In this document: in pieces, positions 26,889-35,561 of the stretch | How positions within the stretch are numbered: the first letter of the stretch is position 1 | How the letters are laid out: each line of letters starts with the position of its first letter | NCBI RefSeq assembly: GCF_003315135.1 | Contig: NZ_QNRK01000023.1 | Coordinates: forward strand, 1 to 64,000 | Reading direction: 5' to 3' | Source of the DNA: Roseiarcus fermentans | Lineage (GTDB): Bacteria > Pseudomonadota > Alphaproteobacteria > Rhizobiales > Beijerinckiaceae | DNA: 64,000 nucleotides | The notes under the pieces: generated by a model | Seen by the model: only the letters and a program-made list of their open reading frames with translations | What the model was told of the DNA's origin: nothing | The model's database searches: none | Made by a program: the position numbers and the translations under genes

Positions 26889-27270
26889 TGTCGGGATCGT
26901 GATCGTGTCGCACTCGCCCAAGATCGCCGAGGGCGCGGCGGACATGGTGCGTCAGATGGTTGGCGACAGCGTCAATCTGGCCTATGCCGGCGGCGATCCG
27001 GGCGGCGGCCTCGGCACGAGCGTGCCCTCGATCCGGGACGCGATCGATCGCGCGTGGTCGGAAGCGGGCGTCGCCGTTCTGGTGGATCTGGGCGGCGCCG
27101 AGACCAACAGCGAAATGGCGATCGAAATGCTCGATGCGGAGCGGCGCGACCGGGTGGTCGTGTGCAACGCGCCGATCGTCGAAGGCGCCGTGATGGCGGC
27201 GACGGAGGCGTCCGGCGGTTCGACGCTGGAGGCCGTCCGGCGCACGGCGGAAGAACTGTCCCCGCAATGA
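26881..27270 (+). CDS. dhaM: PTS-dependent dihydroxyacetone kinase phosphotransferase subunit DhaM (single domain)
   Basis: 129 aa, TTG start at 26881 inside the end of dhaL; no ATG or GTG is available in this frame before the conserved VGIVIVSHSPKIAEG. His11 in VSHS is the phosphorylated residue; GGGLGTSVPSI and VLVDLGGAETNSEMA follow. E. coli DhaM fuses this domain to HPr and an EI-like domain; here those functions are separate genes immediately downstream. It passes phosphate to ADP on DhaL. Confidence 0.94.
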   Translation: MANVGIVIVSHSPKIAEGAADMVRQMVGDSVNLAYAGGDPGGGLGTSVPSIRDAIDRAWSEAGVAVLVDLGGAETNSEMAIEMLDAERRDRVVVCNAPIVEGAVMAATEASGGSTLEAVRRTAEELSPQ

Positions 27271-27608
27271 AGGACAAGGCGATGAGGGACTCTCCGGCGA
27301 CCGAGCAGGCGACCGACAGCGCGGAACTCGTCAATGCGGTCGGCTTGCACGCGCGGCCTTCGGTCAAGCTGACCCAGCTCGCCAAGACCTTCGCCTGCCG
27401 CGTCGAAATCGCGCTGTCCGCCGACGGGCCATGGGTGGACGCGAAGAGTCCGGTGAAGGTCATGCGGGTGAAGGCGCCGTGCGGCGCGGTCCTGCATGTG
27501 CGCGCGTCCGGCCCCGGCGCCGCCGCGGCGGCGCAGGCGCTGATGGCGCTCGTTCGCGGCGGATTCGGCGAGCCGAGCCACGAGCCGGCGGATCTCAGCC
27601 ATGGCTGA
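27267..27608 (+). CDS. HPr-like phosphocarrier dedicated to the dha system
   Basis: 113 aa, overlapping dhaM by ATGA (a second ATG at 27282 is possible). The phosphorylated His28 is in NAVGLHARPSVKLTQLA; the Ser-46 region appears as DAKSPVKVMRVKAPCG. It has a 20-residue polar N-terminal extension compared with standard HPr (85-90 aa). It carries phosphate from the downstream enzyme I to DhaM. Most alphaproteobacteria have only the nitrogen PTS, so a private HPr in a metabolic operon is notable. Confidence 0.92.
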   Translation: MKDKAMRDSPATEQATDSAELVNAVGLHARPSVKLTQLAKTFACRVEIALSADGPWVDAKSPVKVMRVKAPCGAVLHVRASGPGAAAAAQALMALVRGGFGEPSHEPADLSHG

Positions 27609-29214
27609 GCTTCGCCTGTTCGGCCGCAGCGCCGCGCCGGGCGTGGCGAAGGGGGTGGTCGCCGTGCTGGAGGCGGCGAGGCCGCAGCGACGCCGGGGCG
27701 TCGGCGCTCCGGCCGAAGAGGCCTCGGCGCTTCACCGGGCGCTGGCGGGAGCGCTGGCCGAAGTCGAGGCGCTGGCGGCGAAGGCGACCGGCGAGGCGGC
27801 CGACATGCTCGGCTTTCAGGTCGCGATGCTGTCCGACGAGGAGTTGATTCGTCCGGCGCTGGAGGGAGTGGGCGCGGGACAGTCCGCCCCCGCCGCCTGG
27901 GAGGCCGCGATGGCGGTCGAGATCGCCGGCTATCGCGCCGCGGGCGACGATCATTTCGCCGCCCGCACGGCCGATCTCGAAGACATCCGGGACCGTGTGC
28001 TCGGCCATCTGGAGCCGCAGGCGGCCGACTTCGCCGTTCCCGCCGGCGCCGTGGTGGTGGCGGCGGACCTGCCGATTTCGCGCTTTCTCGCCATCGACTG
28101 GGCGCAGGGCGGCGCGATCGTGCTGGCCGGAGGCAGCCCGGCGAGCCACGTCGCGATGCTGGCGCGCGCGCGCGGCGTGCCGATGATCGTGGGCCTCGAC
28201 CGCGCGGCCGAAATCGCCGCCGGTCGCGAGGCCCTGGTCGACGCCGCGGCCGGCGAGGTGGTGCTCGATCCGACGGAGGCGACCCGGGCCGTCTTCGCCG
28301 CGCGGGCCGACGAGGAAAAGCGGGCGAGCGGCTTGAACGCCGCCTTTCGCATGGGGCCGGCCGTCACCCGGGACGGGACCCGGATCACCCTCACCCTCAA
28401 CGCCAGTTCCGCCGACGAACTCGAAGGGCTCGATCCCGCGATCTGCGACGGGATCGGCCTGGTCCGGACCGAGCTCCTGTTCGATGGACCCGGGGCGCTG
28501 CCGGACGAGGAGGCGCAGCACGAGGCCTACCGGCGCATCGTCGCCTGGGCCGACGGCCGGCCGGTCACGATTCGCACCCTGGACGCCGGCGGCGACAAGC
28601 CGATCGCGGGCGTGACCGAGGATGGCGAAAGCAATCCCTTCCTCGGCCTGCGCGGCATCCGCCTGTCGCTGCGCCGTCCGGACCTGTTCCTGACCCAATT
28701 GCGCGCGCTGGCGCGCGCCGCGGCGCACGGCGACGTGCGGGTCATGCTGCCGATGGTGACCGTGCCGGCCGAACTCGAGGCCGCGCGCAGGCTCATGGAG
28801 ACGGCGCTCGCCGGCCTCGCCCGGGACGGGCTGGCCGCCCGCCGCCCCAGGCTCGGAATCATGATCGAGGTTCCCGCCGCCGCGATCGCCATCGATCAGT
28901 TCGACGCCGATTTCTTTTCGATCGGCTCCAACGACCTGACGCAGTACGTGACCGCCGCCGGCCGCGACATCGGATCGGTCGCCGAGCTCGCCGATCCGCT
29001 GAACCCCGCGGTGCTGCGCCTGATCGCGTCGGTCGCCCGGCATGGACGGGAGACCGGCCGCGAGGTCTGTCTGTGCGGCGACGCCGGCGGCGACCCGCGC
29101 GCGATCGGCCCGCTGCTGCGCGCCGGCCTGCGTTCGCTCTCGGTGGCGGCGTCGGCGGTTGGAGCGGCCAAGCAGGCGATCGCCGCGATCGACTTGCGCG
29201 ACGGCGCGCCATGA
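27601..29214 (+). CDS. PTS enzyme I (PEP-protein phosphotransferase) dedicated to the dha system
   Basis: 537 aa. The phosphohistidine is His183 in GGSPASHVAMLAR; the PEP-binding barrel carries GIGLVRTELLF, TLDAGGDKP, GLRGIRLSL, GIMIEVPAA and FFSIGSNDLTQY, and the proton-donor Cys is in CLCGDAGGDPRA. The length fits sugar-PTS enzyme I (about 570) without the GAF domain of PtsP. It starts 8 bases inside the HPr gene. It draws phosphate from PEP to start the relay EI, HPr, DhaM, DhaL, dihydroxyacetone. Confidence 0.94.
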   Translation: MAELRLFGRSAAPGVAKGVVAVLEAARPQRRRGVGAPAEEASALHRALAGALAEVEALAAKATGEAADMLGFQVAMLSDEELIRPALEGVGAGQSAPAAWEAAMAVEIAGYRAAGDDHFAARTADLEDIRDRVLGHLEPQAADFAVPAGAVVVAADLPISRFLAIDWAQGGAIVLAGGSPASHVAMLARARGVPMIVGLDRAAEIAAGREALVDAAAGEVVLDPTEATRAVFAARADEEKRASGLNAAFRMGPAVTRDGTRITLTLNASSADELEGLDPAICDGIGLVRTELLFDGPGALPDEEAQHEAYRRIVAWADGRPVTIRTLDAGGDKPIAGVTEDGESNPFLGLRGIRLSLRRPDLFLTQLRALARAAAHGDVRVMLPMVTVPAELEAARRLMETALAGLARDGLAARRPRLGIMIEVPAAAIAIDQFDADFFSIGSNDLTQYVTAAGRDIGSVAELADPLNPAVLRLIASVARHGRETGREVCLCGDAGGDPRAIGPLLRAGLRSLSVAASAVGAAKQAIAAIDLRDGAP

Positions 29215-29624
29215 CCGACGAAGCGCCCAATGCCACCGTCGCCGACTACAAGCGGCTGTTGCAACAGGTGTGCGACAAGCGCCCGTCCGGCACGCGCGGT
29301 CGCCTCGCCGCCGCGCTCGGCGCCAGCCGGTCTTTCGTGTCGCAACTGGTCAATCCCGTCTATGCGATGCCGATTCCGGCTCAGCACCTCGAGGCGATCT
29401 TCGAGGTTTGCCATTTTTCGCCGGCCGAGCGCGAGGCGTTTCTCGCCGCCTATGACGAGGCGCATCCGGGCCGCCGCGACTCCGGCGCGGCGCCGGCGGC
29501 CACCCGCGCCATCAGCCTCACGGCGCCGGATCTCGGCAGCGCCCGTCGAAACCAGGCGTTCGACGACATGCTGGCCGAACACGTGCACCACCTGGCGCGC
29601 CTCGTGGCGGCGCTGAAGGATTGA
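29211..29624 (+). CDS. Small helix-turn-helix protein in the dha operon
   Basis: 137 aa, overlapping enzyme I by ATGA. Residues ~10-60 look like an XRE/lambda-repressor-type HTH: YKRLLQQVCDKRPSGTRGRLAAAL then GASRSFVSQLVNPVYAMPI. The C-terminal half (ISLTAPDLGSARRNQAFDDML) is a short unrecognised tail with a helical end. Placement between ptsI-like and dhaK suggests an operon-specific regulator, but no effector domain is visible. Its function is inferred from position only. Confidence 0.7.
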   Translation: MTDEAPNATVADYKRLLQQVCDKRPSGTRGRLAAALGASRSFVSQLVNPVYAMPIPAQHLEAIFEVCHFSPAEREAFLAAYDEAHPGRRDSGAAPAATRAISLTAPDLGSARRNQAFDDMLAEHVHHLARLVAALKD

Positions 29625-29666
29625 AACAACGGGCTCGGACAGACGGGCGCGAGGGAGGACATGGGA

Positions 29667-30659
29667 ATGAAGCGGCTCATGAACGCGGTCGACACCCTGC
29701 TCGACGAGAGCCTCGACGGCCTCGCCGCCGCGCATGCCGACATCCTCGAACTGGGGGCCGAGCGGAAGTTCGTCCGCCGCAAGGTCCTGACCCCGGGCAA
29801 GGTCGCACTGATTTCCGGCGGCGGCGCCGGACACGAACCCCTGCACGCCGGGTTCGTCGGCGCCGGAATGCTGGACGCGGCCTGTCCGGGCCAGGTGTTC
29901 ACCTCGCCGACGCCGGACCAGATGGTCGCCGCCATCGAGGCGGTCGACACGGGCGCGGGATGCCTGCTGATCGTCAAGAATTACGAAGGCGACGTGATGA
30001 ATTTCGAGATGGCCGGCGAGCTGGCGGTCGCCGACGGCCGGACGGTCGAGACGGTGGTGACCAACGACGACGTCGCAGTGCCCAAATCGACCTGGTCGAC
30101 CGGCAGGCGCGGCGTCGCCGGCACGCTCGTGGTGGAAAAGATCGTCGGCGCGGCCGCCGAGCAATTGGCGCCGCTCGAAGCGCTGCGCGACCTCGGCCGC
30201 GAGGTGAACGAGCGGACGCGCTCGTTCGGGGTGGCGCTCACGCCGTGTACGGTTCCGGCGGCGGGGAAGCCGACGTTCACGCTCGCGCCCGACGAGATGG
30301 AAGTGGGGGTCGGCATCCACGGCGAACCGGGCCGCCGGCGCAGCAAGCTGGCCTCCGCCGACGCGATCGCGGACGAGATGCTGGGCGCGATCCTGGACGA
30401 TCTCGCGGCGCCGGCCGGCAGCCAATGTCTGCTGCTCGTCAACGGCTTCGGCGGCACGCCGCTGATGGAGCTCTATCTGATGGTCAACGCGGCCCGGCGC
30501 ATTCTCGCCGGCCGCGGCATGACCGCGACCCGCTATCTCACCGGATCGCTGGTCACGTCCCTCGACATGGCCGGCTGCTCGATCACGGTCACCGCGCTCG
30601 ACGAGCGGCTGACCCGATTGTGGGACGCGCCCGTCAAGACCGCCGCCCTGTCCTGGTAG
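29667..30659 (+). CDS. dhaK: Dihydroxyacetone kinase substrate-binding subunit DhaK
   Basis: 330 aa. DhaK binds dihydroxyacetone covalently as a hemiaminal on a histidine: His218 in GVGIHGEPGRR, the same number as in E. coli. SGGGAGHEPLHAGFVG (about 50-65) and VKNYEGDVMNFEMA are other signatures. ATG 29667 is preferred to ATG 29661 because GGGAGGA lies 8 bases before it and only 2 before the other. It follows the HTH gene after 42 bases and ends the operon. Confidence 0.95.
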   Translation: MKRLMNAVDTLLDESLDGLAAAHADILELGAERKFVRRKVLTPGKVALISGGGAGHEPLHAGFVGAGMLDAACPGQVFTSPTPDQMVAAIEAVDTGAGCLLIVKNYEGDVMNFEMAGELAVADGRTVETVVTNDDVAVPKSTWSTGRRGVAGTLVVEKIVGAAAEQLAPLEALRDLGREVNERTRSFGVALTPCTVPAAGKPTFTLAPDEMEVGVGIHGEPGRRRSKLASADAIADEMLGAILDDLAAPAGSQCLLLVNGFGGTPLMELYLMVNAARRILAGRGMTATRYLTGSLVTSLDMAGCSITVTALDERLTRLWDAPVKTAALSW

Positions 30660-30848
30660 CGGGACGCGTGTCGCCGCGAAGCGATCCGCCAGGAGCGGCT
30701 CGCGACCTTCGACGGGCGGAAACGGCGGCCCCTTTGCGAGCGGCCGACGGGGTCAGGCGACGCCGGCCGCGCGCGCGTCTCGTTCGCCGAGGGTGTCGAC
30801 GCGGGGCGTTGCGTCCTGAGGCGGCTCCTGCCGATTGCGGCGAGGAGG

Positions 30849-31616
30849 TCAGTTGCATCTCTCGTTTATAAACCGATCCAACCTGTCGTAACTGCCGGTT
30901 ATGATGGCTTTCTTGAGGATTTCGTTCTTGTCGACGATCAAAAAAAAGTCCTTCACTCCGGTATCGCAGATATCAGAATGAATCTGGTCATCGATCTGTT
31001 GTTTGACTTCGTTGGGAAGTCGTTGATCCCACTCGGTAAGAACAGTTGTAAACAGATCCAGGAGCTGAAATGTCCGCGATTCAAGAAGATATCGGTCTGT
31101 TATCATCGAGTCGCGCGAATTGATGCTGTCCTGATTCTTTAAAGATGAAGCGTTCCGCTCCAGACAATTATCGTGATTTCTTCGGAGGGTATCGTCTATA
31201 TCAACATCCTGAATGCCGTAGAATGCCGTCGTCGTAGCGTCTGTAAAGGTGTTCCCCTTTCTGTTGCTTACATAAGTCCAGTACAACGATGAGTCCGCAG
31301 CCAAAAGGACGGCGTTAAGATGATCTATGCAATATAACCCACGGGAAACTCCGTATGCGTTCGATCGTGCATCCTTGGAATAACCGATCAGGTGTTCGCT
31401 TGCTCGCCCAAGTGCGGCGTCCAGGCGTTGTTGTTTCTGAAGGCCGAAGACATTCCAGGCAATGGAAATCGACGCAAGCCCAAAGACAATCGCGCCGCCT
31501 GCTGAAATGATTTGCGAAACGCTTCCAGTGACCTGAAATGTATCTTTGTATTCGGCGAGCCGATTAACTGCAGACTTACCCAAATCGGACAAGTATAATA
31601 GAATTGATGTGTGCAT
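30849..31616 (-). CDS. Orphan hypothetical membrane-anchored protein, low GC
   Basis: 255 aa from the ATG at 31616, which has AGCGGAGC before it; an upstream ATG at 31661 would overlap the next gene and lacks a ribosome site. One clear membrane helix near the N-terminus (ISAGGAIVFGLASISIAWNVF) is followed by a soluble, mainly helical domain rich in Asp, Asn, Ser and Lys (DDTLRRNHDNCLERNAS). I recognise no family. Its codons are visibly AT-richer than the neighbours', consistent with recent transfer. A type II arrangement of short N-terminus, helix and cytoplasmic domain is likely. Confidence 0.7.
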   Translation of the reverse strand: MHTSILLYLSDLGKSAVNRLAEYKDTFQVTGSVSQIISAGGAIVFGLASISIAWNVFGLQKQQRLDAALGRASEHLIGYSKDARSNAYGVSRGLYCIDHLNAVLLAADSSLYWTYVSNRKGNTFTDATTTAFYGIQDVDIDDTLRRNHDNCLERNASSLKNQDSINSRDSMITDRYLLESRTFQLLDLFTTVLTEWDQRLPNEVKQQIDDQIHSDICDTGVKDFFLIVDKNEILKKAIITGSYDRLDRFINERCN

Positions 31617-31635
31617 TGCTCCGCTATTAACCAAG

Positions 31636-33012
31636 TCAACATGGCTGGTCAAGCGCGCCAAAAACCGTCGGCACGAGCTCCGACACCGTCGGATGAATGG
31701 CGACGACGCGGGTGTAATCGGTCGCCGTGCGCCCCGCCGCCATCGCCTCGATCACGCCGTGGATCGCCTCGTCGCCGCCGACGCCCAGAATCGCGGCGCC
31801 GAGGATCGCGTCGCTGTCGCGGTCGACCACGACCTTGATGAAGCCCTGCGTCTCGCCCTTCTCGATCGCGCGCGCCACCCGCGTCATCGGCCGTTTTCCC
31901 ACCCGCACGACGTGGCCCCTGGCCTTCGCGTCCGCTTCCGACAGGCCGACCCGTCCGAGCGGCGGATCGACGTAGAGGGCGTAGGCGGGGATGCGGTCGG
32001 TGACCTTGCGCGTCGCGCCGTCGAACAGGTTGGCGGCGACGATCTCGTAATCGTTGTAGGCGGTGTGGGTGAAGGCGCCGCGGCCGTTGCAGTCGCCGAG
32101 CGCGAAAATGTGCGGGACGCTGGTCCTGAGCGCGTCGTCGACGACGATGAAGCCGCGTCCGTCGACCGCGACGCCGGCGGCGTCGAGCCCGAGGTCGTCG
32201 GTGTTCGGCTTGCGCCCGACCGCGAGGAGCACGTGCGAGCCGACCACGGTGGGCGCGCCGCCGCGGCAGTCGACGCCGACTTCCACGTCCGTCCCCTGCG
32301 GGGCGAAGCGGATGCACTCCGCGTCGCAGCGGACCGCGATTCCCTCCGCTTCGAGGATGGCGCGGATCGCCTCGGACACGTCGGGGTCTTCGCGCGCAAC
32401 GAGGCGCGGCGCCTTCTCGATCACGGTGACCTCGGCGCCGAGGCGCCGGAAGACTTGCGCGAACTCGAGCCCGATGTAGCTGCCGCCGACGACGACGAGA
32501 TGGCGGGGGAGGGCGTCGAGGTCGAGCAGCGACGTGTTGGTCAGGACGCGGACCCGGTCGAGGCCGGGAAAATCGGGGATCGCGGCGCGGGCGCCGACGT
32601 TGATGAAGATCTGCTCGGCCTCGAGCGTTTCGCCGCCGACCTCGACCGCATGCGGCGCGACGAAGCGGGCGTGGCCCCTGATCAGCGCGCAGGTCGGCAT
32701 GCCGGCGAGCCAGGACTCGAGGCCGGCGCGCTTGTCGCCGACGATTGCCAGCATGCGCGCCCTGACGGCGGCGAAATCGACGCCGACCGGCCCGGCGCTG
32801 ACGCCGTAGTCGGCGGCGCGGCGGGCGAGATGCGCGGCGTAGGCGCTCGCGACCAGCGTTTTCGTCGGCGTGCAGCCGACATTGACGCACGTGCCGCCGA
32901 CCCGCTCGCGCTCGACGACGGCGACCGACTTGCCGGCGCCGGCGAATCGGCCCGCCATCGCCGGGCCCGCCTGACCGGCCCCGATGACGACGGCGTCGAA
33001 GCGGCGGGTCAT
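31636..33012 (-). CDS. Pyridine nucleotide-disulfide oxidoreductase (mercuric reductase-like)
   Basis: 458 aa. FAD motif VVIGAGQAGPAMAGRFAGAG at the N-terminus; redox-active disulfide in GGTCVNVGCTPTK; NAD(P)-binding LVVVGGSYIGLEFAQVFRRLG; FAD motif 2 HIFALGDCNGRGAFTHT; C-terminal interface with HPTVSELVPTV. It lacks the C-terminal Cys pair and the HMA domain of true MerA, so it is better called a MerA/Lpd-like flavoprotein of unknown substrate. It overlaps the DUF4126 gene upstream (ATGA). Confidence 0.9.
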   Translation of the reverse strand: MTRRFDAVVIGAGQAGPAMAGRFAGAGKSVAVVERERVGGTCVNVGCTPTKTLVASAYAAHLARRAADYGVSAGPVGVDFAAVRARMLAIVGDKRAGLESWLAGMPTCALIRGHARFVAPHAVEVGGETLEAEQIFINVGARAAIPDFPGLDRVRVLTNTSLLDLDALPRHLVVVGGSYIGLEFAQVFRRLGAEVTVIEKAPRLVAREDPDVSEAIRAILEAEGIAVRCDAECIRFAPQGTDVEVGVDCRGGAPTVVGSHVLLAVGRKPNTDDLGLDAAGVAVDGRGFIVVDDALRTSVPHIFALGDCNGRGAFTHTAYNDYEIVAANLFDGATRKVTDRIPAYALYVDPPLGRVGLSEADAKARGHVVRVGKRPMTRVARAIEKGETQGFIKVVVDRDSDAILGAAILGVGGDEAIHGVIEAMAAGRTATDYTRVVAIHPTVSELVPTVFGALDQPC

Positions 33013-33488
33013 GGCAGCGCCGCCACGACGATCACGGCGAGCGCGATCGCCGCCGCATCCTCGATCAGCGCCGCCGGCCGGTCGCGTCCGAAAGCCTTCG
33101 CCATGCGCGCGCGAACCTCGGCGCCGCCGTAGGTTCCGATCACCGCGCCGATCACGCCGGCGACGAGGCCGGCGATCCACGCTCCGCCCGACGCGCCGAG
33201 CGTCGCGCCGCAGAGGGCGCCGCTGACCAGCCGGGCGCCGAATTGCAGCGGAACCTTGCGGCTGGGCGTCGAGGGCAACTGGTCGGTGATCAGCTCGACC
33301 ACCGCGAGCGCCGTGAAAATCCAGGGCGTCCAGGCGTAGCCCATGAAGGCGAGCCACGTCCCGTCGAGGTGCAGGAAGCCGAGACGGGCGGCCCAGGATA
33401 CCGCCGCCGGCGCGGTCAGGGTGCGCAGTCCGGCGACGAGGCCTGCGATCAGGGCGAGAGCGACGAGCACGGGCGGAACCTCCGGCAT
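33009..33488 (-). CDS. DUF4126 family membrane protein
   Basis: 159 aa, about four hydrophobic segments (VLVALALIAGLVAGLRTLTA, WIFTALAVVELITDQLP, ARLVSGALCGATLG, AALIEDAAAIALAVIVVAAL). The GLRTLTAPAAVSWAA and ELITDQLPSTPSRKVP motifs identify DUF4126, of unknown function. It is coupled to the downstream flavoprotein through ATGA, so the two probably act together. Confidence 0.85.
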   Translation of the reverse strand: MPEVPPVLVALALIAGLVAGLRTLTAPAAVSWAARLGFLHLDGTWLAFMGYAWTPWIFTALAVVELITDQLPSTPSRKVPLQFGARLVSGALCGATLGASGGAWIAGLVAGVIGAVIGTYGGAEVRARMAKAFGRDRPAALIEDAAAIALAVIVVAALP

Positions 33489-33923
33489 GATCAGGCGGGA
33501 AAAGCGTGACGACGGGGGTGACGAACGGGAACGGAAAGGATGGCGACGTCGCGGACCGCTCGGGGCGCCAAGCGCGGCCGACCGCTCCTTTTACCGCGAC
33601 GATGCGAACGTGCAAAGCGGGGCCGCGGGCGCCGGACGCTGCCTCCCTCTCCCCCGGGAGAGGGACTGCCGGGCGAAGCCCTGCAGCCCCCGGACTCGAT
33701 CCGGGTGGAGGGCCCGGAACGCCGAGGTTCGGCGCCCGCGGCCGCCCGGCCGCCGCGCCGCCGGTCCTCTCCCTCCGCGGGAGGCGAATCGACCTGTCTA
33801 CGTAATCTGGGCGGATTCCGGGGCGCGGCCATGTAGGGCGCGCTCGCTGAGCGCGCCGGCGGGGTCAGCGACCCCGCCCTACTGCGGCGCCCGGAAAACC
33901 GCCCCGGTTACCCGCCCACTGCC
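33489..33923. other. Gene-free stretch with two palindromic repeats
   Basis: No credible coding sequence. It holds a 22-base palindrome at 33644-33665 (TCCCTCTCCC, CC, GGGAGAGGGA) inside a longer C/G-rich repetitive segment, and the structured element at 33833-33882 described separately. The start of the stretch must contain the promoter for the DUF4126/flavoprotein pair; I see no convincing hexamers. Confidence 0.6.
33833..33882. repeat. Cloverleaf-like structured repeat
   Basis: The ends pair (GTAGGGCG / CGCCCTAC), and two hairpins lie inside: GCGCGCTC-GCT-GAGCGCGC and CGGGGTC-AGC-GACCCCG. Three stems around a small junction make a compact 50-base element of the kind scattered in intergenic regions of alphaproteobacteria. 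No transposase is linked to it here. Confidence 0.65.
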
Positions 33924-34499
33924 TTAAACCTCGTTCCAGAGCGCGATCACCGGCTCGGCGCGGCTGTCGTGCTCGTAGCCGAGCACGCTGACGCTCGCGG
34001 TGTCGAGCTTGAACAGCCGCCCCTCGGTCGGGGCGAGGCCGAGCCAGCGCGCCGTCAGGACGCGCAGCACGTGGGCGCTCGAGAAGACGATGACGCGATC
34101 GTCGCCCACGCGAAGCTTATCGATGACCCGGTCGACCCGGGCGCCGACGTCGGCCGCCTGCTCGCCGTGCGGGCAGCCGTCGCGGAAGACCAGCCAGCCC
34201 GGGCGCTCGGCCTCGATCTCGCGCGAGGTCCGCCCCTCGTAGTCGCCGTAGTTCCATTCGACGAGGTCGGGATCGAGGACCGCGCGGTCGCCGAAGCCGG
34301 CGAGCGCGCAGGTGCGGGCGGCGCGCTCGAGCGGGCTGGAGAACACCCGGTCGAAGGTCTGGCCGGCGAGGCGGTCGCGCAGGCGCGCCGCCGTCCGCTC
34401 GCCCTCGGGCGTGAGGGGGATGTTGGTGCGCCCGGTGTGCCTGCCGGCGGCGCTCCAGGCGGTTTCGCCGTGGCGAACGAGAGTGACGGTCGAGGGCAT
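33924..34499 (-). CDS. Histidine phosphatase family protein (phosphoglycerate mutase-like)
   Basis: 191 aa. The catalytic motif LVRHGETAWSAAGRHTG contains the phosphorylated His; R in SSPLERAARTC, the Glu in EWNYGDYEGRT, and the second His in FSSAHVLRV complete the site. Such enzymes dephosphorylate sugar phosphates or other small molecules. ATG 34499 has AGGGGAA 6 bases ahead, better than the upstream ATG at 34514. It stands alone. Confidence 0.92.
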   Translation of the reverse strand: MPSTVTLVRHGETAWSAAGRHTGRTNIPLTPEGERTAARLRDRLAGQTFDRVFSSPLERAARTCALAGFGDRAVLDPDLVEWNYGDYEGRTSREIEAERPGWLVFRDGCPHGEQAADVGARVDRVIDKLRVGDDRVIVFSSAHVLRVLTARWLGLAPTEGRLFKLDTASVSVLGYEHDSRAEPVIALWNEV

Positions 34500-34675
34500 G
34501 CGTTCCCCTGCCAAGAACTGCGATGCGCCCAGTGTCGCATTCCGCCCGCGGCCGCGCCAGTCGCCCCGGCGTCCCGCGCTCGTGTCAACGGTTGTATTCG
34601 GCTATACATGTCGAACGTCCGCGCAGGCGCCCCGACGGCGGAGCGCGGGCGGCGACGAAACGGGAGGATGAGCCC

Positions 34676-35320
34676 ATGGATCCGAACACGACGGCGGTTG
34701 TGCTGATCGAATTCCAGAACGATTTCACTTCGGAAGGGGGCACGCTGCACGCGGCGGTCAAGCCGGTGATGGACGAGACCGACATGCTCGCCAACGCGGT
34801 CGAGACAGCGGCGCAGGCGCGCGCGCTCGGCGTGACGATCGTGCACGCCCCCATCACTTTCGCCGACGATTATCGCGAGCTGACCCCGAACCCCTACGGC
34901 ATTCTCAAGGGGGTGGTCGATTCGAAATCGTTTCGCAAGGGAACCTGGGGCGCCGAGATCGTCGACATTTTGACGCCCGCGCCGGGCGACATCGTGATCG
35001 AGGGCAAGCGCGGCCTGTGCGGCTTCGCCTCGACCAACCTCGACTTCATCTTGCGCAGCAAGGGAATCAAGACCGTCGCGCTCGGCGGCTTTTTGACCAA
35101 CTGCTGCGTCGAATCGACCATGCGCACCGCTTACGAGAAGGGCTACGAGGTGGTGACGCTGAAGGATTGCACGGCGGCGCTGAGCCGGGAAGAACAGCAC
35201 GCCGCGGTCGAAAAGAATTATCCGATGTTCTCGAAGCCGATGACCCACGACGCGTTCTTGTCGGCCCTGAAGGGCGAGGGCGCGGTCGCCGATTCGTCGC
35301 GGGGTTACGAGACGGCGTGA
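34676..35320 (+). CDS. Cysteine hydrolase (isochorismatase-like)
   Basis: 214 aa. The isochorismatase fold triad: Asp15 in LIEFQNDFTSE, Lys in IEGKRGLCGF, and nucleophilic Cys in GGFLTNCCVESTMRTAYEKG, followed by the family's cis-peptide context. Likely amidohydrolase substrates include ureidoacrylate, biuret or nicotinamide-like compounds; the specific one is not clear. ATG 34676 is preceded by GGGAGGATGAG. Upstream of it is a TATACATGTCGA segment, part of the divergent promoter region with the phosphatase. Confidence 0.88.
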   Translation: MDPNTTAVVLIEFQNDFTSEGGTLHAAVKPVMDETDMLANAVETAAQARALGVTIVHAPITFADDYRELTPNPYGILKGVVDSKSFRKGTWGAEIVDILTPAPGDIVIEGKRGLCGFASTNLDFILRSKGIKTVALGGFLTNCCVESTMRTAYEKGYEVVTLKDCTAALSREEQHAAVEKNYPMFSKPMTHDAFLSALKGEGAVADSSRGYETA

Positions 35321-35561
35321 GGCCGGGCGCCGGGCGCGCCAAGGCCCCCGGCGAGGCTTCGCCTGCCGCGGGCCGGCGCCGACGGCGAATGGGTCGGAGG
35401 GGAGGGGCAGGGGCCGTCGCCGGGGCCCTGATGCACAGTGTTGATTTGATCTTTCCGCGCAGCCATGTCATGAAGCCTGTCAAAACAAGAACAAGAGCCA
35501 CGAACGCCGGCAACCGGCGCAAACATGCGTAGGCAACCTGAAGAGGCTCGGGAGAGACACC

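Noticed and set aside
31636-33012. Calling the flavoprotein MerA (mercuric reductase) and the region a mercury operon
   Set aside because: It lacks the C-terminal Cys pair and HMA domain, and no merR, merT or merP is nearby.
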